From the NCBI RefSeq assembly GCF_001485215.1, contig NZ_BBWW01000001.1, positions 186,001 to 250,000 on the forward strand: a stretch of 64,000 nt of DNA. The letters are read 5' to 3'. This document shows positions 25,839-35,800 of the stretch, piece after piece. Both the position numbers and the translations under genes were made by a program. Position 1 is the stretch's first letter. Each line of letters opens with the position of its first letter. This DNA is from Leptolyngbya sp. NIES-2104 (GTDB lineage: Bacteria; Cyanobacteriota; Cyanobacteriia; Leptolyngbyales; Leptolyngbyaceae). Under the pieces are notes generated by a model, which was not told the origin of the DNA, searched no databases, and saw only the letters and a list, made by a program, of their open reading frames with translations.

Positions 25839-27455
25839 ATGGTGAAGTTCCGAGGGTGGCGATCGATATTGATTGCATTGTTGTGTGCGGTGATTGTCGC
25901 CAATTGCAGCCCCCAAAATTCGACAAATTCTGCTCCAGGTGTACTGGTTTATGCTGCGAGTGGACAGCCGACGAACTTAGAACCCGGCAACGTCACTGAC
26001 GGCAATTCGCTGATTGTGCACAACCAAATCTACAATCGCCTGATTCAGTTCAAGCCTGGTACCACCGAATTAGAGCCAAGTTTAGCCACGTCTTGGAGTG
26101 CTTCTAAAGATGGCAAAACCTGGACATTTAAGCTACGAAACGGCGTGAAGTTTCATGATGGAACCGATTTTAACGCCAACGCAGTGAAATTTAATGTCGA
26201 TCGCTGGTGGGATAAGAACAACCCAAACGGATTCCGCAACGCAGGAAAAAGCTATGAAATTTGGGGTCAAATCTTTGGGGGATACAAAGGTGAACCCAAT
26301 TCGTTAGTTCAAACTGTTCGCGTGGTCGATAACTCCACGATTCAGTTTATTCTCAAGCAACCCTTTGCCGCGTTTCCAACTGTGATCGCATCTGCATACT
26401 TTGGAATTGCCAGCCCAACCGCGATTCAAAAAGCAGGCGCGAATTATGGAACGCCCGCAGGCGGAGCCGTTGGAACCGGGGCGTTTGTGTTCAGAAGTTG
26501 GCAAAGTGGCGATCGCATTACGCTCGAAAAAAATCCGAACTATTGGAAGCCTGAACTTCCGAAGTCAAATCAATTAGTCATGCGATTTGTCGGGGATTCC
26601 GGTGCAAGACTCGCGCAAGTGAGAGCCGGACAGATTGATTTCACCGTCGAACTCGCTCCAGATCAAAAAGCAGAAATCGAGCAAGATCAGAGTTTAACCG
26701 TTGCAAATCGTCCTTCGTTCAATGTGGGCTATTTAGCATTAAATCCAAGCTTCAAACAATTGTCAGATGTGCGAGTCAGACAAGCGATCGCACACGCGAT
26801 TAACAAACCCTCGATCGTACAAGCCTTCTGGAAAGGTTCAGCCCAAACGACTCCGCACTTTGTTCCGCCCGCCTTAGATTGGGCAACTTCTCCAAAGCTA
26901 CAAGACTATGATTACAATCCCCAAAAAGCGAGAGATTTACTCGAACAAGCAGGCTTTCCAAATGGATTCGACCTTGATCTTTGGTATATGCCTGTAGCGC
27001 GTCCTTATTTTCCAACACCAAAACCGATCGCAGAAGCTTTCGCCGCCGATTTACAAGCCGTTGGAATTCGCGCCAACTTAAGAACACAGGATTGGGCAGC
27101 GTATCTTGCCGATCGCAATAAAAAACCAGGCTATCCGATGTTTATGCTCGGTTGGACAGGCGACTATGGCGATCCGGATACCTTCTACTATTCGCATTTT
27201 GGTCCAGGAAGTACTACCGATTTAGGCGGTTGGAAAAACGATCGCGTGACACAACTGCTCAATCAAGCTAGAGCAATCAGCGATCGAACTGCGAGATCAA
27301 AACTCTATGCTGAAGTCGATCAAATCATTCATCGAGAAGCCGTCCGGTTATCGATCGTGCATTCTGATCCGTTATTAGTCCAGCGCAAAACGATCACCGG
27401 ATGGACTCCTAGCCCCTTGGGAACCGAACCCTTTGAAGCGATCGCGAAACAATAA
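25839..27455 (+). CDS. ABC transporter substrate-binding protein, family 5 (peptide/nickel type)
   Basis: 538 residues. A lipoprotein-like leader ends at Cys near residue 23 (VIVANC, a weak lipobox). The mature part has LEPSLATSWSASKDGKTWTFKLRNGVKFHDG, the signature of SBP family 5, plus FNVGYLALNP, VRQAIAHAINK and MFMLGWTGDYGDPDTF. Members bring oligopeptides, glutathione, nickel or other small ligands to ABC permeases. No permease or ATPase gene is adjacent, so it either serves permeases coded elsewhere or acts in sensing. Ligand unknown. Confidence 0.88.
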   Translation: MVKFRGWRSILIALLCAVIVANCSPQNSTNSAPGVLVYAASGQPTNLEPGNVTDGNSLIVHNQIYNRLIQFKPGTTELEPSLATSWSASKDGKTWTFKLRNGVKFHDGTDFNANAVKFNVDRWWDKNNPNGFRNAGKSYEIWGQIFGGYKGEPNSLVQTVRVVDNSTIQFILKQPFAAFPTVIASAYFGIASPTAIQKAGANYGTPAGGAVGTGAFVFRSWQSGDRITLEKNPNYWKPELPKSNQLVMRFVGDSGARLAQVRAGQIDFTVELAPDQKAEIEQDQSLTVANRPSFNVGYLALNPSFKQLSDVRVRQAIAHAINKPSIVQAFWKGSAQTTPHFVPPALDWATSPKLQDYDYNPQKARDLLEQAGFPNGFDLDLWYMPVARPYFPTPKPIAEAFAADLQAVGIRANLRTQDWAAYLADRNKKPGYPMFMLGWTGDYGDPDTFYYSHFGPGSTTDLGGWKNDRVTQLLNQARAISDRTARSKLYAEVDQIIHREAVRLSIVHSDPLLVQRKTITGWTPSPLGTEPFEAIAKQ

Positions 27456-27518
27456 CGACTTGAAATCACTCAGAATTTTGTGTGATATGAAGCAGGTAAA
27501 TTCGAGCGGAGCAGCATC

Positions 27519-30500
27519 ATGATCAACACCGCAACAGATCAATGGCGCGAATTGATTGGAGGAGCCTTTGCGCTGCAATTCGATGCCTTTCGAGAAGTGG
27601 CAACGCTTTCAGGTGGGCTTTGGTTTGCCTTGATCATCGTGACGTTAGCAGGATTATCACTCGCGATCGCACAAAGTATCGTGCTATTCGTCAGCCGAGT
27701 GAAACCGACTCGATTTATCTTTTGCTTGCTGATCAATGCGATTCTGTTCACGGCTGGATTTATCTTTCTCACACTTAGTACTTGGTTCTTGGGATTTTTA
27801 CCAGGATCGCCACGAGTGCCGTTGATCGCGCTGATTAAAGTCTTCGGTTTGGGATATGCGCCTTTATTGTTTGGCTTCTTGGGTGCATTGCCTTATCTGG
27901 GATATCCGATCGGGAATTTACTTTCAGTGTGGAACTTGTTAGCGATGGTGGTCGGATTTGCCGCGATCGCTCGAATTGGAGTGGGATCAGCGTTTATTTA
28001 TGTGGCACTGGGTTGGTTTGTTAAACATCACTTAGAAGGCACGATCGGACAACCGATCGCACAATTAGGCAGCCAGATTGCCGATCGTGTTGCTGGAGTT
28101 GCTTTAGCCGATACTCGTCGAGAATTGCGCGCCCAGATTTCCGCAGGCATTCAACCGAGATCGATGCCCGAAGTTCAACACCTCATTGATGCTTCAGGTC
28201 GCTCGAATCCTGACGCGGTTCGTTCTGTAGCTCAAACGGTTTCAACTCGATCGAGTTCCATTCCGCTGAGGGTGACACAGAGAATTGATTCGAGCGATCG
28301 AATTGTGCAAGTCAAACATCGATTTCGCGGTTTTTTGCCTCGTCTGAAACTTGCAATCAGTCTGTTGGCAATGGCGATCGTCTTTGTGCTGATTCTCGTC
28401 TTGCTGCGTCCCGTTCGAGATAATCTATTCGGCTGGTATGCCAATCTTCGAGGAATCTGGCGATTAACATTTGATTTATTTTGGATTAGTGTCGTCGCGC
28501 TCGTGTTTGCAGGAATTCTGGCTCCCTTGGAATCGCTTGGATGGTGGGCAGGATGGTACGGTGATCAGGCGATTCTTGTTCCTCGAACGACCCAGACGAT
28601 CGAGCCGGATTATGATGTCGATCGCTATGTAGTTTATCTCGATGGCATTGCTCAATCGGGCAGCGAATACACACCGGACATTGAGGATTTTCTATCAGCA
28701 TTGCAGCCTGCACTACCCAAGAAGGTCGAATTCATCCGCGGATTGATGATGTATTCGGTGTTAAATCGACCGCTGATCGAAGATCGTCCTTTAGCGTTCT
28801 TGTGGCGGTTGGCGGATAAAGTGCGATGGGCGAATCCAGCGGCGGTATTAGGATTGCTCGTGAACATTCGCAATGTGATCATCGTGGCGGTTTCGTCAGA
28901 TAAGCGATATGGTCCGATTTACAATCAGGGCATCGCTCAGGTAATTTTTGATGGATTAATCGATCGAGGATATCAACCCGGAAGCGGCGTTCCAATTACC
29001 TTGATCGGGTACAGCGGCGGCGGCGAAATGTCGGTCGCGGCGGCTCCGTATTTGAAGCGATCGACGGGAGCCACGATCGATGTAATTTCTCTCGGTGGTG
29101 TGATGAGCGCGAATCACAATCTACTGAAGCTAGAACAGCTTTATCACATCATCGGTGCGAAAGATGTCGTAGAAAAAATCGGTCCGGTTATGTTTCCAGG
29201 ACGCTGGAAGCTTTTTCTGCTGTCGTATTGGAATCGAGCAAAACGCAAAGGTAAGATCACAATTCTTTCAGCCGGGGATGTCGGGCATCAGGTTCCAGGC
29301 GGCTACATGGACCCGGTAGCGAAACTTCCCGATGGACGCTCGCATCTCCAGCAAACGATCGAGATGATTCTGCAAATTCTCAACGGTGAAGCCCTCAGAG
29401 CCGATCAATCGATTCCAAAGCAAACAAGTCACTATGCGCTATATCGAGAGGCAGCTTTTAACCGTCCCGAATTTTATCCGATTCAATCGATCGATTCAAC
29501 CGACTATCAATCGATCGGCAAATGGATCGGGCGTTTGATTCTACCCAAACAAGCAGAACGATTTCACGGCGTATTCTTTGAAGTTCATCACGCTCCAGAT
29601 TCCGCTTTGATTGGACGAACTGTAAAACTGTGCTGGTCAAGTCACCCCGAAGTTCAAAAGCGCGTCCGAGCCGTGACAAGAGATGTTCACTTTAGTGCAG
29701 ATGCAGAATTCAGTAGCAAATATGGCGGGGCAGTTCATCCCGATCGCATTAATCACTGGAAACAAGTCAACCCCCTCGAATCCCTAGCCGGGGCGCATCC
29801 GGTCGATGACATCATCGTGAAGCTAGATGATCCGGTTGAAGTCCAAGGCGATACACTCTACATCGACACGACACCGATTCAAATTACTGGAAGGTTCTAT
29901 GCGTTAGTTCAATTCGTCCTACCAATCAGCGGAACCGATCAATTTCAGGTGATTCACTTCGATCGAACTTCTCGACAGTTCAACGGTACATCAGAGGTAA
30001 TGCGATTACCCGAAGTCGTGTTTGCTAAAAGCTACGGGAGCTATCCTTCGACGACACACGAGATCGAACACTCTCCTTATAACGAAACGGGCTGGTATGT
30101 CTATGGTGCAAAAGATGCGAACGGATTGTTTGTTGTTCAAGCGATCGCGCCTCGTGCTTTGTTTCAACTCCAACCAGAAAAAGTAACTTTCGGTCGTCGA
30201 TCGGCGTTTAACTATGTTCGATTCGGTGCTTGGAAAAATGCAGCCGAGCAAAAAGGCAAAATTTCCTCTGTCCTCTGTAGTGCTAGACGTTCATCCGATG
30301 GCATTTCAGCCGCAGTCCAAGACTGGAAAATTGGCGATAAAGCTTTAGTGCTGCACGTCTATGGTGGAATTGGTGGAAAAAACAAAGAACCCGCAGCAGC
30401 AACCCCGATCTTTTTCGGACATTTCGCATTTGGAATCGCTGAAGTCGTTTACGAACCGTTATCAGATGAACTAAGATTCGAGATTAACTATCATCAGGTC

Positions 30501-31163
30501 TACACTCAGAACACCGATGGATTAGTCGCGGGAACATTACACTGGTCGCGGTATTTAGGCGATCGACAATTCGGCTGGCTCGGAACCCGTCCCGTCTGTG
30601 ACATTTTGATTAAACTCGATGCGTTCACTGATCCTTACGAAATCGGGGCGATTATCCTTTCTCCTTTAGATTTAATGAAGCTTCAGCTTGAAGTGATGAC
30701 TGCTCGATATCGGATCGGAGATGGCACAGGTGGAACCTTTGTCGGACCTGCGAATAACTGCTCTCAAGACTCGAACCAAGCCTTATTTTCAAGTATTCAA
30801 ACGATTGAGCGATCGCTCTCCAACTATCCTGAAGTAGTCGCATTGTTACTCCAGCAAGAAGAATCGCGATATCGAAGATTACGATCGCTCGGAAAAGACT
30901 TAGAGGATGCCTTACAACCTCTGGGAGGACCGAGATCTGACTGGGAAAACAACGAATACAACTTAGGCACCACACTAGAAGATGATCCCTTGCGAAATCT
31001 GTGGATTGGGTTAGGCAGTTGGCGAACCATGCTGCCCCGAAAAGCGAGTGATACGATCGCTGAATCATTCATCAACTACGGTGCTTCGGTTTGGGTACTC
31101 AGAACCAATCAGGTTGGCGGATATGACCCTGATATTGCACCGATCGCACCGACAACCCTCTAA
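27519..31163 (+). CDS. Large membrane protein with Yip1-like N-terminus and alpha/beta-hydrolase-like domain
   Basis: 1214 residues, the largest gene here. Residues 1-175 hold about five helices in a Yip1-like arrangement. A cytoplasmic linker (about 180-270) and two more helices (about 280-345) follow. Residues 370-640 look like an alpha/beta hydrolase with VVYLDGIAQSG and the nucleophile-elbow motif LIGYSGGGEMSVAAA near residue 495, and a later GDVGHQVPGGYMDP that could supply a His. A C-terminal beta-rich region of about 570 residues has no recognisable domain. A lipase or acyl-hydrolase acting at a membrane is possible. It starts 63 bases after the binding-protein gene and may be co-transcribed with it. 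Confidence 0.72.
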   Translation: MINTATDQWRELIGGAFALQFDAFREVATLSGGLWFALIIVTLAGLSLAIAQSIVLFVSRVKPTRFIFCLLINAILFTAGFIFLTLSTWFLGFLPGSPRVPLIALIKVFGLGYAPLLFGFLGALPYLGYPIGNLLSVWNLLAMVVGFAAIARIGVGSAFIYVALGWFVKHHLEGTIGQPIAQLGSQIADRVAGVALADTRRELRAQISAGIQPRSMPEVQHLIDASGRSNPDAVRSVAQTVSTRSSSIPLRVTQRIDSSDRIVQVKHRFRGFLPRLKLAISLLAMAIVFVLILVLLRPVRDNLFGWYANLRGIWRLTFDLFWISVVALVFAGILAPLESLGWWAGWYGDQAILVPRTTQTIEPDYDVDRYVVYLDGIAQSGSEYTPDIEDFLSALQPALPKKVEFIRGLMMYSVLNRPLIEDRPLAFLWRLADKVRWANPAAVLGLLVNIRNVIIVAVSSDKRYGPIYNQGIAQVIFDGLIDRGYQPGSGVPITLIGYSGGGEMSVAAAPYLKRSTGATIDVISLGGVMSANHNLLKLEQLYHIIGAKDVVEKIGPVMFPGRWKLFLLSYWNRAKRKGKITILSAGDVGHQVPGGYMDPVAKLPDGRSHLQQTIEMILQILNGEALRADQSIPKQTSHYALYREAAFNRPEFYPIQSIDSTDYQSIGKWIGRLILPKQAERFHGVFFEVHHAPDSALIGRTVKLCWSSHPEVQKRVRAVTRDVHFSADAEFSSKYGGAVHPDRINHWKQVNPLESLAGAHPVDDIIVKLDDPVEVQGDTLYIDTTPIQITGRFYALVQFVLPISGTDQFQVIHFDRTSRQFNGTSEVMRLPEVVFAKSYGSYPSTTHEIEHSPYNETGWYVYGAKDANGLFVVQAIAPRALFQLQPEKVTFGRRSAFNYVRFGAWKNAAEQKGKISSVLCSARRSSDGISAAVQDWKIGDKALVLHVYGGIGGKNKEPAAATPIFFGHFAFGIAEVVYEPLSDELRFEINYHQVYTQNTDGLVAGTLHWSRYLGDRQFGWLGTRPVCDILIKLDAFTDPYEIGAIILSPLDLMKLQLEVMTARYRIGDGTGGTFVGPANNCSQDSNQALFSSIQTIERSLSNYPEVVALLLQQEESRYRRLRSLGKDLEDALQPLGGPRSDWENNEYNLGTTLEDDPLRNLWIGLGSWRTMLPRKASDTIAESFINYGASVWVLRTNQVGGYDPDIAPIAPTTL

Positions 31164-31203
31164 GTCCTGGTATAGTCAGCATTGAATGAATGGATAATCG
31201 GCA

Positions 31204-32328
31204 ATGTCAACTTTTGAAGTCTTTCCAATCACATCGGTCACAGAACAAGAGATGTTTATCAACGTTCCGTGGGTCGTGTATGCGAATGATCCGAACTGGG
31301 TGCCACCGCTGCGGAGTGATGTCGAGAAAAAGTTTCAGCCTGAAAATCCGTTTTTTCAATACGGCAGGTTGAAACAATTTATTGCAATCTCTCGCGGAAC
31401 TGCGATCGGGAGAATTGTCGCAGCCGTGAACGATCGATTAATCGAACGCGAAGGAAAAGCGATCGGCATTTTCGGATTTTTTGAATGTATCAATGATTTT
31501 GAAGTTGCAAAGGCATTGTTTGATGCGGCGGAAGACTGGTTGCGATCGCAAGACATCACTGAAATTCGCGGTCCGATCGATCTTTCCACTCACAATAATT
31601 GTTTATTTCTAGTCGATGGTTTCGATTCGTCGCCGATGGTAATGATGCCTTACAATCCCGCATACTATCCAACCTTTATGGAACAGTTAGGATTAACCAA
31701 GGCAAAAGATGCTTATGCGTATGATTTTCCCTTAGATAAACCGCTTTCTCCTGAGTTTGAAAAAGGCTATCGAATTGCTTGCAAATCAGGTGTAACATTC
31801 CGACCTTTGAGAACGAAAGGACAAGAATTTGAGGACGATTGTGTCAGCCTATATCACTTATTCACAAAAGCATTTGAAAACAATTGGAGTTCGACCCCTC
31901 GAACCTTAGAAGAATTCTTAGAAGAAGCGCGATCGCTGCAAGAGTTAGTTGATCCCGATGTATTTCCGATCGCAGAATACAACGGTGAAATGATCGGCTT
32001 TTGGATGGGATTACCAGACTACAATATCCCGCTGAAATATGTGAACGGTCGCTTAAATTTCCCTGGAATTCTCAAGTTTCTTTGGTATCGCCGTCAGATT
32101 AATCAAGGTCGCGTGATTGCAATTTGTTCCCTACCAGAGTTCCAACGAAAATTAGTGCCGCTCGGATTAATCTATCTCGGTTTACAAGGTGGAATTAAAA
32201 AAGGGAAACCCTACAAACGAGCAGAACTATCCTGGGTTTACGAAGACAATGATCGATCGCGCAAATTGATCGAAGCGTCGGGCGGTAAAATCTACAAAAC
32301 CTATCGGATGTACGAAAAATCGCTATGA
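31204..32328 (+). CDS. GNAT-like acyltransferase family protein
   Basis: 374 residues. The N-terminal part (about 1-190) has VPWVVYANDPNWVPPLRSDVEKKFQPENPFF and the long segment GRIVAAVNDRLIE...FGFFECINDFEVAKALFDAAEDWL. The second half repeats a fold with AEYNGEMIGFWMGLPDYN and AELSWVYEDNDRSRKLIEASGGKIYKTYRMYE. This is the YghO-type family, related to GCN5 N-acetyltransferases, with unknown substrate. It ends in an ATGA overlap with the epimerase gene, so the two are translationally coupled and probably act together. Confidence 0.78.
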   Translation: MSTFEVFPITSVTEQEMFINVPWVVYANDPNWVPPLRSDVEKKFQPENPFFQYGRLKQFIAISRGTAIGRIVAAVNDRLIEREGKAIGIFGFFECINDFEVAKALFDAAEDWLRSQDITEIRGPIDLSTHNNCLFLVDGFDSSPMVMMPYNPAYYPTFMEQLGLTKAKDAYAYDFPLDKPLSPEFEKGYRIACKSGVTFRPLRTKGQEFEDDCVSLYHLFTKAFENNWSSTPRTLEEFLEEARSLQELVDPDVFPIAEYNGEMIGFWMGLPDYNIPLKYVNGRLNFPGILKFLWYRRQINQGRVIAICSLPEFQRKLVPLGLIYLGLQGGIKKGKPYKRAELSWVYEDNDRSRKLIEASGGKIYKTYRMYEKSL

Positions 32329-33275
32329 GAGCATTAGTCACCGGAGCCAATGGATTCACCGGATCACATTTAGTCAAAGCGCTACTAAATCGGGGTGATA
32401 CCGTTGTCGGGTTCGTTCGTAAATCGAGCAATGTCGATCGCTTATCCAACTGCAACATCGAATACGCTTACGGCGACATTACCGATCAATCCACTCTCAC
32501 CAAAGCGATGCAAGGGGTCGATGTCGTTTTTCACACAGCCGCCTATGTCGAATTAGGTCTTGTCAACGCCGCAGAAATGGAGCGCGTTAACGTCGAAGGA
32601 ACCCGCGCCGTATTAGAAGCTGCAAAAGCCGCTCACGTTCCAAAACTGATTTATTGCAGCACGATCGGGATTTTTGGCGACACGCAAGGCAAAGTGATCA
32701 ACGAAACCTTTCAACGCACTCAGAAAGAATTTTCTTCTGCCTACGATCGCACAAAATATCTCGCTCAACAATTAGTAGATCAGACTAAAGAATTGTCGAT
32801 CGTCAGCGTCATGCCCTCCGGAATCTTCGGCGGCGATGACCCCCATTTCAAACCTGTCCTCAATGCCTTTCTAAACGGTCGCCTCAAAGTTTGGGCAGGC
32901 GGAGAGCGCGTCACTGGGATTGTTCATGTCGATGATCTCGCTGAAGCCATGATTTTAGCCGTCGATCGCGGAAAATCCGGCGACTATTACATCATTTCCG
33001 CAGGCGACTTGACCACGAGAGAAATGTTTAAAGTCTTCAACCGAGAAACCGGAATTCCAGTTCCCCGCGAAGCTCCTAAACCCTTAGTGCGTCTCGTTGC
33101 CAGTATTCTCGATCCCATTGGTCGAATTTCCGGCTGGCAACCGCCGATCGACAACGAACGAGCACATTACGTCTACGATCGCTGTGTCCGCGTCGATGCC
33201 ACAAAAGCGAGACAAGAACTCGGTTGGAATCCTCGATCGCCTGAAGAGACGCTAAAGTCTCTAGTTTCTCGCTAA
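32325..33275 (+). CDS. NAD(P)-dependent epimerase/reductase, extended SDR family
   Basis: 316 residues. The Rossmann motif is TGANGFTGSHLV near residue 6, the catalytic Ser/Tyr/Lys are in YCSTIGIFG and YDRTKYLAQ, and GIVHVDDLAEAM is typical of the DFR/HpnA-like group. Such enzymes reduce or epimerise sugar or isoprenoid-linked intermediates. The 4-bp overlap with the acyltransferase-like gene suggests a shared pathway, but the product cannot be named. It abuts the convergent TPR gene with no gap. Confidence 0.88.
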   Translation: MRALVTGANGFTGSHLVKALLNRGDTVVGFVRKSSNVDRLSNCNIEYAYGDITDQSTLTKAMQGVDVVFHTAAYVELGLVNAAEMERVNVEGTRAVLEAAKAAHVPKLIYCSTIGIFGDTQGKVINETFQRTQKEFSSAYDRTKYLAQQLVDQTKELSIVSVMPSGIFGGDDPHFKPVLNAFLNGRLKVWAGGERVTGIVHVDDLAEAMILAVDRGKSGDYYIISAGDLTTREMFKVFNRETGIPVPREAPKPLVRLVASILDPIGRISGWQPPIDNERAHYVYDRCVRVDATKARQELGWNPRSPEETLKSLVSR

Positions 33276-34349
33276 CTACTGCTTTGTTTCCGCGATCGCT
33301 CTTTCTGCCTGTTTCATCTCATCCGCTTTACCTTGCTCCTCGAACAGCTTTCGAGCTGTCTCAAACGCCTCGATCGCATCTCTCGGAAAATCCCGCGCCT
33401 TCAGCGCAACTCCCATTTGGTAATACGCATAGGCATTATTCGGATCGAGCTTGACCACTTCTCGAAATGTCATCACAGCCCGCATCGTTTCGTTTTGAGC
33501 CAAAGCCGTTTCTGCTAGAGCAAATTGCGCCTCGACGGAACTCGAATCGAGATTGACCGATCGCTGAAATGCTCTCAATGCCTCCGCACCGTTGCCCTTC
33601 TCGCGTAAAATCTTTCCAATCTGTAAATGCAGCTTCGGATTGTTCGGATCAAGCCGCACCGCCCGATTAAATGCTGCTAACGCACCAGGTGAATCATTTC
33701 GCTCTAATAAAGCAATTCCTAGCCCGATTTGAGTACTTGCCCGTCGAGGATCGAGCGTTGCCGCTGTTTGTAACGACGTAATCCCTTGAGCGACTCTGCC
33801 TTGCTGAATCAGCATTAACCCGATCGATTCGTGCGCCGCTGCATTTCTTCGATCAAGCGTTGCCGCCTGTTGATATGCCGCTAATGCGCGATCGACTTGT
33901 CCCTGACGCGCTAAAACCGTTCCCAGTCCCAAAAACGCATTCACATTGCGCCGATTTAACTCCGTCGCTCGACGGTACGCAGTTTCAGCCGCGCTATCAT
34001 TTCCCAAATTCGCCAAACTAAAACCCAACGCATAAGCAAAATCCGCATTGTCTGGCTCTAATGTGACTGCCTGCCGATACGCCTCTGCCGCCTCTTGAAA
34101 CCGACCCTGTTGAGCAAAAACATACCCCATTCCAGAGAAAATTCGGGCATTACGATTATCCAGTGCCGATGCGCGTTGAAATGCCTCTAATGCACTGCTC
34201 CAATTCCGCGCCTCGACAGATTCCCGTCCTTGTTCAAGCAAATTATCCAACTCATTCGGCTGAGCGCGTCCGATTTGGGGTATCAGTGCGATACACACGA
34301 ATAACCCAACCGAATAAAGCGATCGACGAATCCGCGACATTTTCACCAT
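33276..34349 (-). CDS. Exported TPR-repeat protein
   Basis: About 357 residues. A signal peptide (ending IGRAQ) is followed by nine or ten tetratricopeptide units of 34 residues (for example ALEAFQRASALDNRNARIF and RALAAYQQAATLDRRNAAA), covering nearly the whole mature protein. TPR arrays mediate protein contacts; here in the periplasm or thylakoid lumen. The start may be ATG 34349 or ATG 34340; both keep the signal peptide. The stop codon directly follows that of the convergent epimerase gene. Confidence 0.85.
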   Translation of the reverse strand: MVKMSRIRRSLYSVGLFVCIALIPQIGRAQPNELDNLLEQGRESVEARNWSSALEAFQRASALDNRNARIFSGMGYVFAQQGRFQEAAEAYRQAVTLEPDNADFAYALGFSLANLGNDSAAETAYRRATELNRRNVNAFLGLGTVLARQGQVDRALAAYQQAATLDRRNAAAHESIGLMLIQQGRVAQGITSLQTAATLDPRRASTQIGLGIALLERNDSPGALAAFNRAVRLDPNNPKLHLQIGKILREKGNGAEALRAFQRSVNLDSSSVEAQFALAETALAQNETMRAVMTFREVVKLDPNNAYAYYQMGVALKARDFPRDAIEAFETARKLFEEQGKADEMKQAERAIAETKQ

Positions 34350-34440
34350 ACTGAGAATTACGGAACGCTCCAAAACAATCAGGAATAAACGATTAAACTA
34401 TGAATCTATCTAATCTGAGTCCTTGATTAAAGCACAAACC

Positions 34441-34767
34441 ATGTTAATGACCACAACCGATGTGATCCAAAATGCAGTGATCGAATCATACCTTGGCGTT
34501 GTCACTGCCGAAGTGGTTTACGGAACGAATGCGCTAAAAGATTTTTTTGCTGGCATCCGAGATTTAATCGGAGGACGCACCGCAGGCTATGAGCGCGTCT
34601 TTGAACAAGGACAGCAAAACGCCCTAGCTGAACTCCAAAAACGAGCGCAAAATCTCGGCGCAAATGCCGTGGTCGGTATCGAAATCAATACTGGCACTAT
34701 CAATCTCGATCAGTCTGGTGTTCTTTTATTAATCACTGCGACTGGAACTGCGGTGAAAACTCGCTGA
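34441..34767 (+). CDS. UPF0145/YbjQ-family heavy-metal-binding domain protein
   Basis: 108 residues from ATG 34441. The core ESYLGVVTAEVVYGTN, DLIGGRTAGYERVFEQGQQNALAEL and LGANAVVGIEINT are the YbjQ signatures. Family members form pentameric rings and were named for possible metal binding; function is not established. An in-frame ATG two codons later is equally possible. Confidence 0.88.
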   Translation: MLMTTTDVIQNAVIESYLGVVTAEVVYGTNALKDFFAGIRDLIGGRTAGYERVFEQGQQNALAELQKRAQNLGANAVVGIEINTGTINLDQSGVLLLITATGTAVKTR

Positions 34768-34940
34768 TTCTGCCAATGTTCACAAATCGTGATCCCCGAT
34801 ATTTCTCTGACTATTTCTCTCTAATGGCGTATCCGGATCGTCTCACCCTCGGTAGAGTAATTTTTTCTCTAGAAACTCTACAGTGTTGCCAAGAGTAAAT
34901 TCTTTGCAAATAACTATCCTGTTAGAGGAGACAATTCACA

Positions 34941-35591
34941 ATGGCATATACTAACCGTCCGGTCGCTGAAGCGGCAGTCATCCCCGTCGCTGGAGATTAT
35001 CACGATCGCGTTCGTTGGGGTCCGATTATCTCAGGTCTAATGGTGGCGTTGGTGTCTCAGCTAGTTCTGAGTGCCTTGGGTGCTGCTATCGGTGCTACTT
35101 CGATCGCGAATTCGGGCGCACCTCGTACTGATGCGGGTGGCGTGGCGAGCGCAGTTGGAATTTGGGCAACGATCAGTTTGTTGATTTCGCTGTTTATCGG
35201 TAGCTGGGTGATGGCGCGTGCTTGTGGTCCGATGAACCGCAGCACCGCGTTGCTTAATGGCGCGATTCTCTGGGCAACTACGCTGGCGCTGAGTGCTTAC
35301 CTATTGGCAAGTGGAGTCACGGGTGCATTTGGTTTGGCAGTATCGAGTGCGGCAAATGCAGCAGGTGCGGCTCTACCTCAAACGGGTGTGCCGAACGTTG
35401 ATCCGAATGCAGCAACTCCGAATGTTTCGGCTCAAGATGCTCGGAATATTGCAGGCAACACCGCAACCGCTGGCTGGTCGTTTGTGATTGGTTCGCTGCT
35501 CGGTTTGGCGGCATCGTTGGCAGGTGCAGCAGTGGGAACTCGCAAGCCTCGCGCAACCGCAGCTTACGTTGATCCGAATCGCAGCATGTAA
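34941..35591 (+). CDS. Small-loop membrane protein, unknown function
   Basis: 216 residues with four hydrophobic helices: about 28-52, 70-92, 103-130 and 180-200. AGAGGAG precedes ATG 34941 at good spacing. The glycine/alanine-rich helices are like those of cyanobacterial hypothetical membrane proteins with a YhjQ/YrzE-like look, but no family is certain. It ends 21 bases before a strong terminator, so it seems to be a single-gene transcript. Confidence 0.72.
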   Translation: MAYTNRPVAEAAVIPVAGDYHDRVRWGPIISGLMVALVSQLVLSALGAAIGATSIANSGAPRTDAGGVASAVGIWATISLLISLFIGSWVMARACGPMNRSTALLNGAILWATTLALSAYLLASGVTGAFGLAVSSAANAAGAALPQTGVPNVDPNAATPNVSAQDARNIAGNTATAGWSFVIGSLLGLAASLAGAAVGTRKPRATAAYVDPNRSM

Positions 35592-35612
35592 GCCTTGAAG
35601 TTTGATCGCTCT

Positions 35613-35638
35613 AGCCCCTCGAATTCGAGGGGCTTTTT
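35613..35638 (+). terminator. Strong intrinsic terminator
   Basis: A 22-base perfect palindrome (35613-35634) starting AGCCCCTCGAA is followed by TTTTT. It terminates the membrane protein gene at 34941-35591. Confidence 0.9.
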
Positions 35639-35643
35639 ACGTT

Positions 35644-35677
35644 TAAAAAACAAAAGAGATGTCATCACGACACCTCT
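35644..35677 (-). terminator. Terminator of tRNA-Arg
   Basis: On the minus strand a 9-bp stem with one G-U pair (35677-35669 with 35663-35655) leads into a T-rich tract (35654-35644). It lies just downstream of the tRNA. Confidence 0.7.
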
Positions 35678-35688
35678 AAAATGTTAAA

Positions 35689-35762
35689 CGGGCTAGGAGG
35701 GATTCGAACCCCCGACACCGTGGTCCGTAGCCACGTGCTCTAGTCCACTGAGCTACAAGCCC
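35689..35762 (-). tRNA. tRNA-Arg (anticodon ACG)
   Basis: The minus strand folds as a complete cloverleaf. Acceptor arm GGGCTTG with CTAGCCC (one T-T mismatch), D-arm GCTC/GAGC, anticodon stem CGTGG/CCACG with loop CTACGGA, and T-arm GGGGG/CCCTC around TTCGAAT. Anticodon ACG reads CGN Arg codons after A-to-I editing. The CCA end is not encoded. The gene lies between a membrane protein gene and moaC. Confidence 0.96.
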
Positions 35763-35800
35763 TTGTTATCACCTATTCAATATACAACGTTCTGCCCCAA

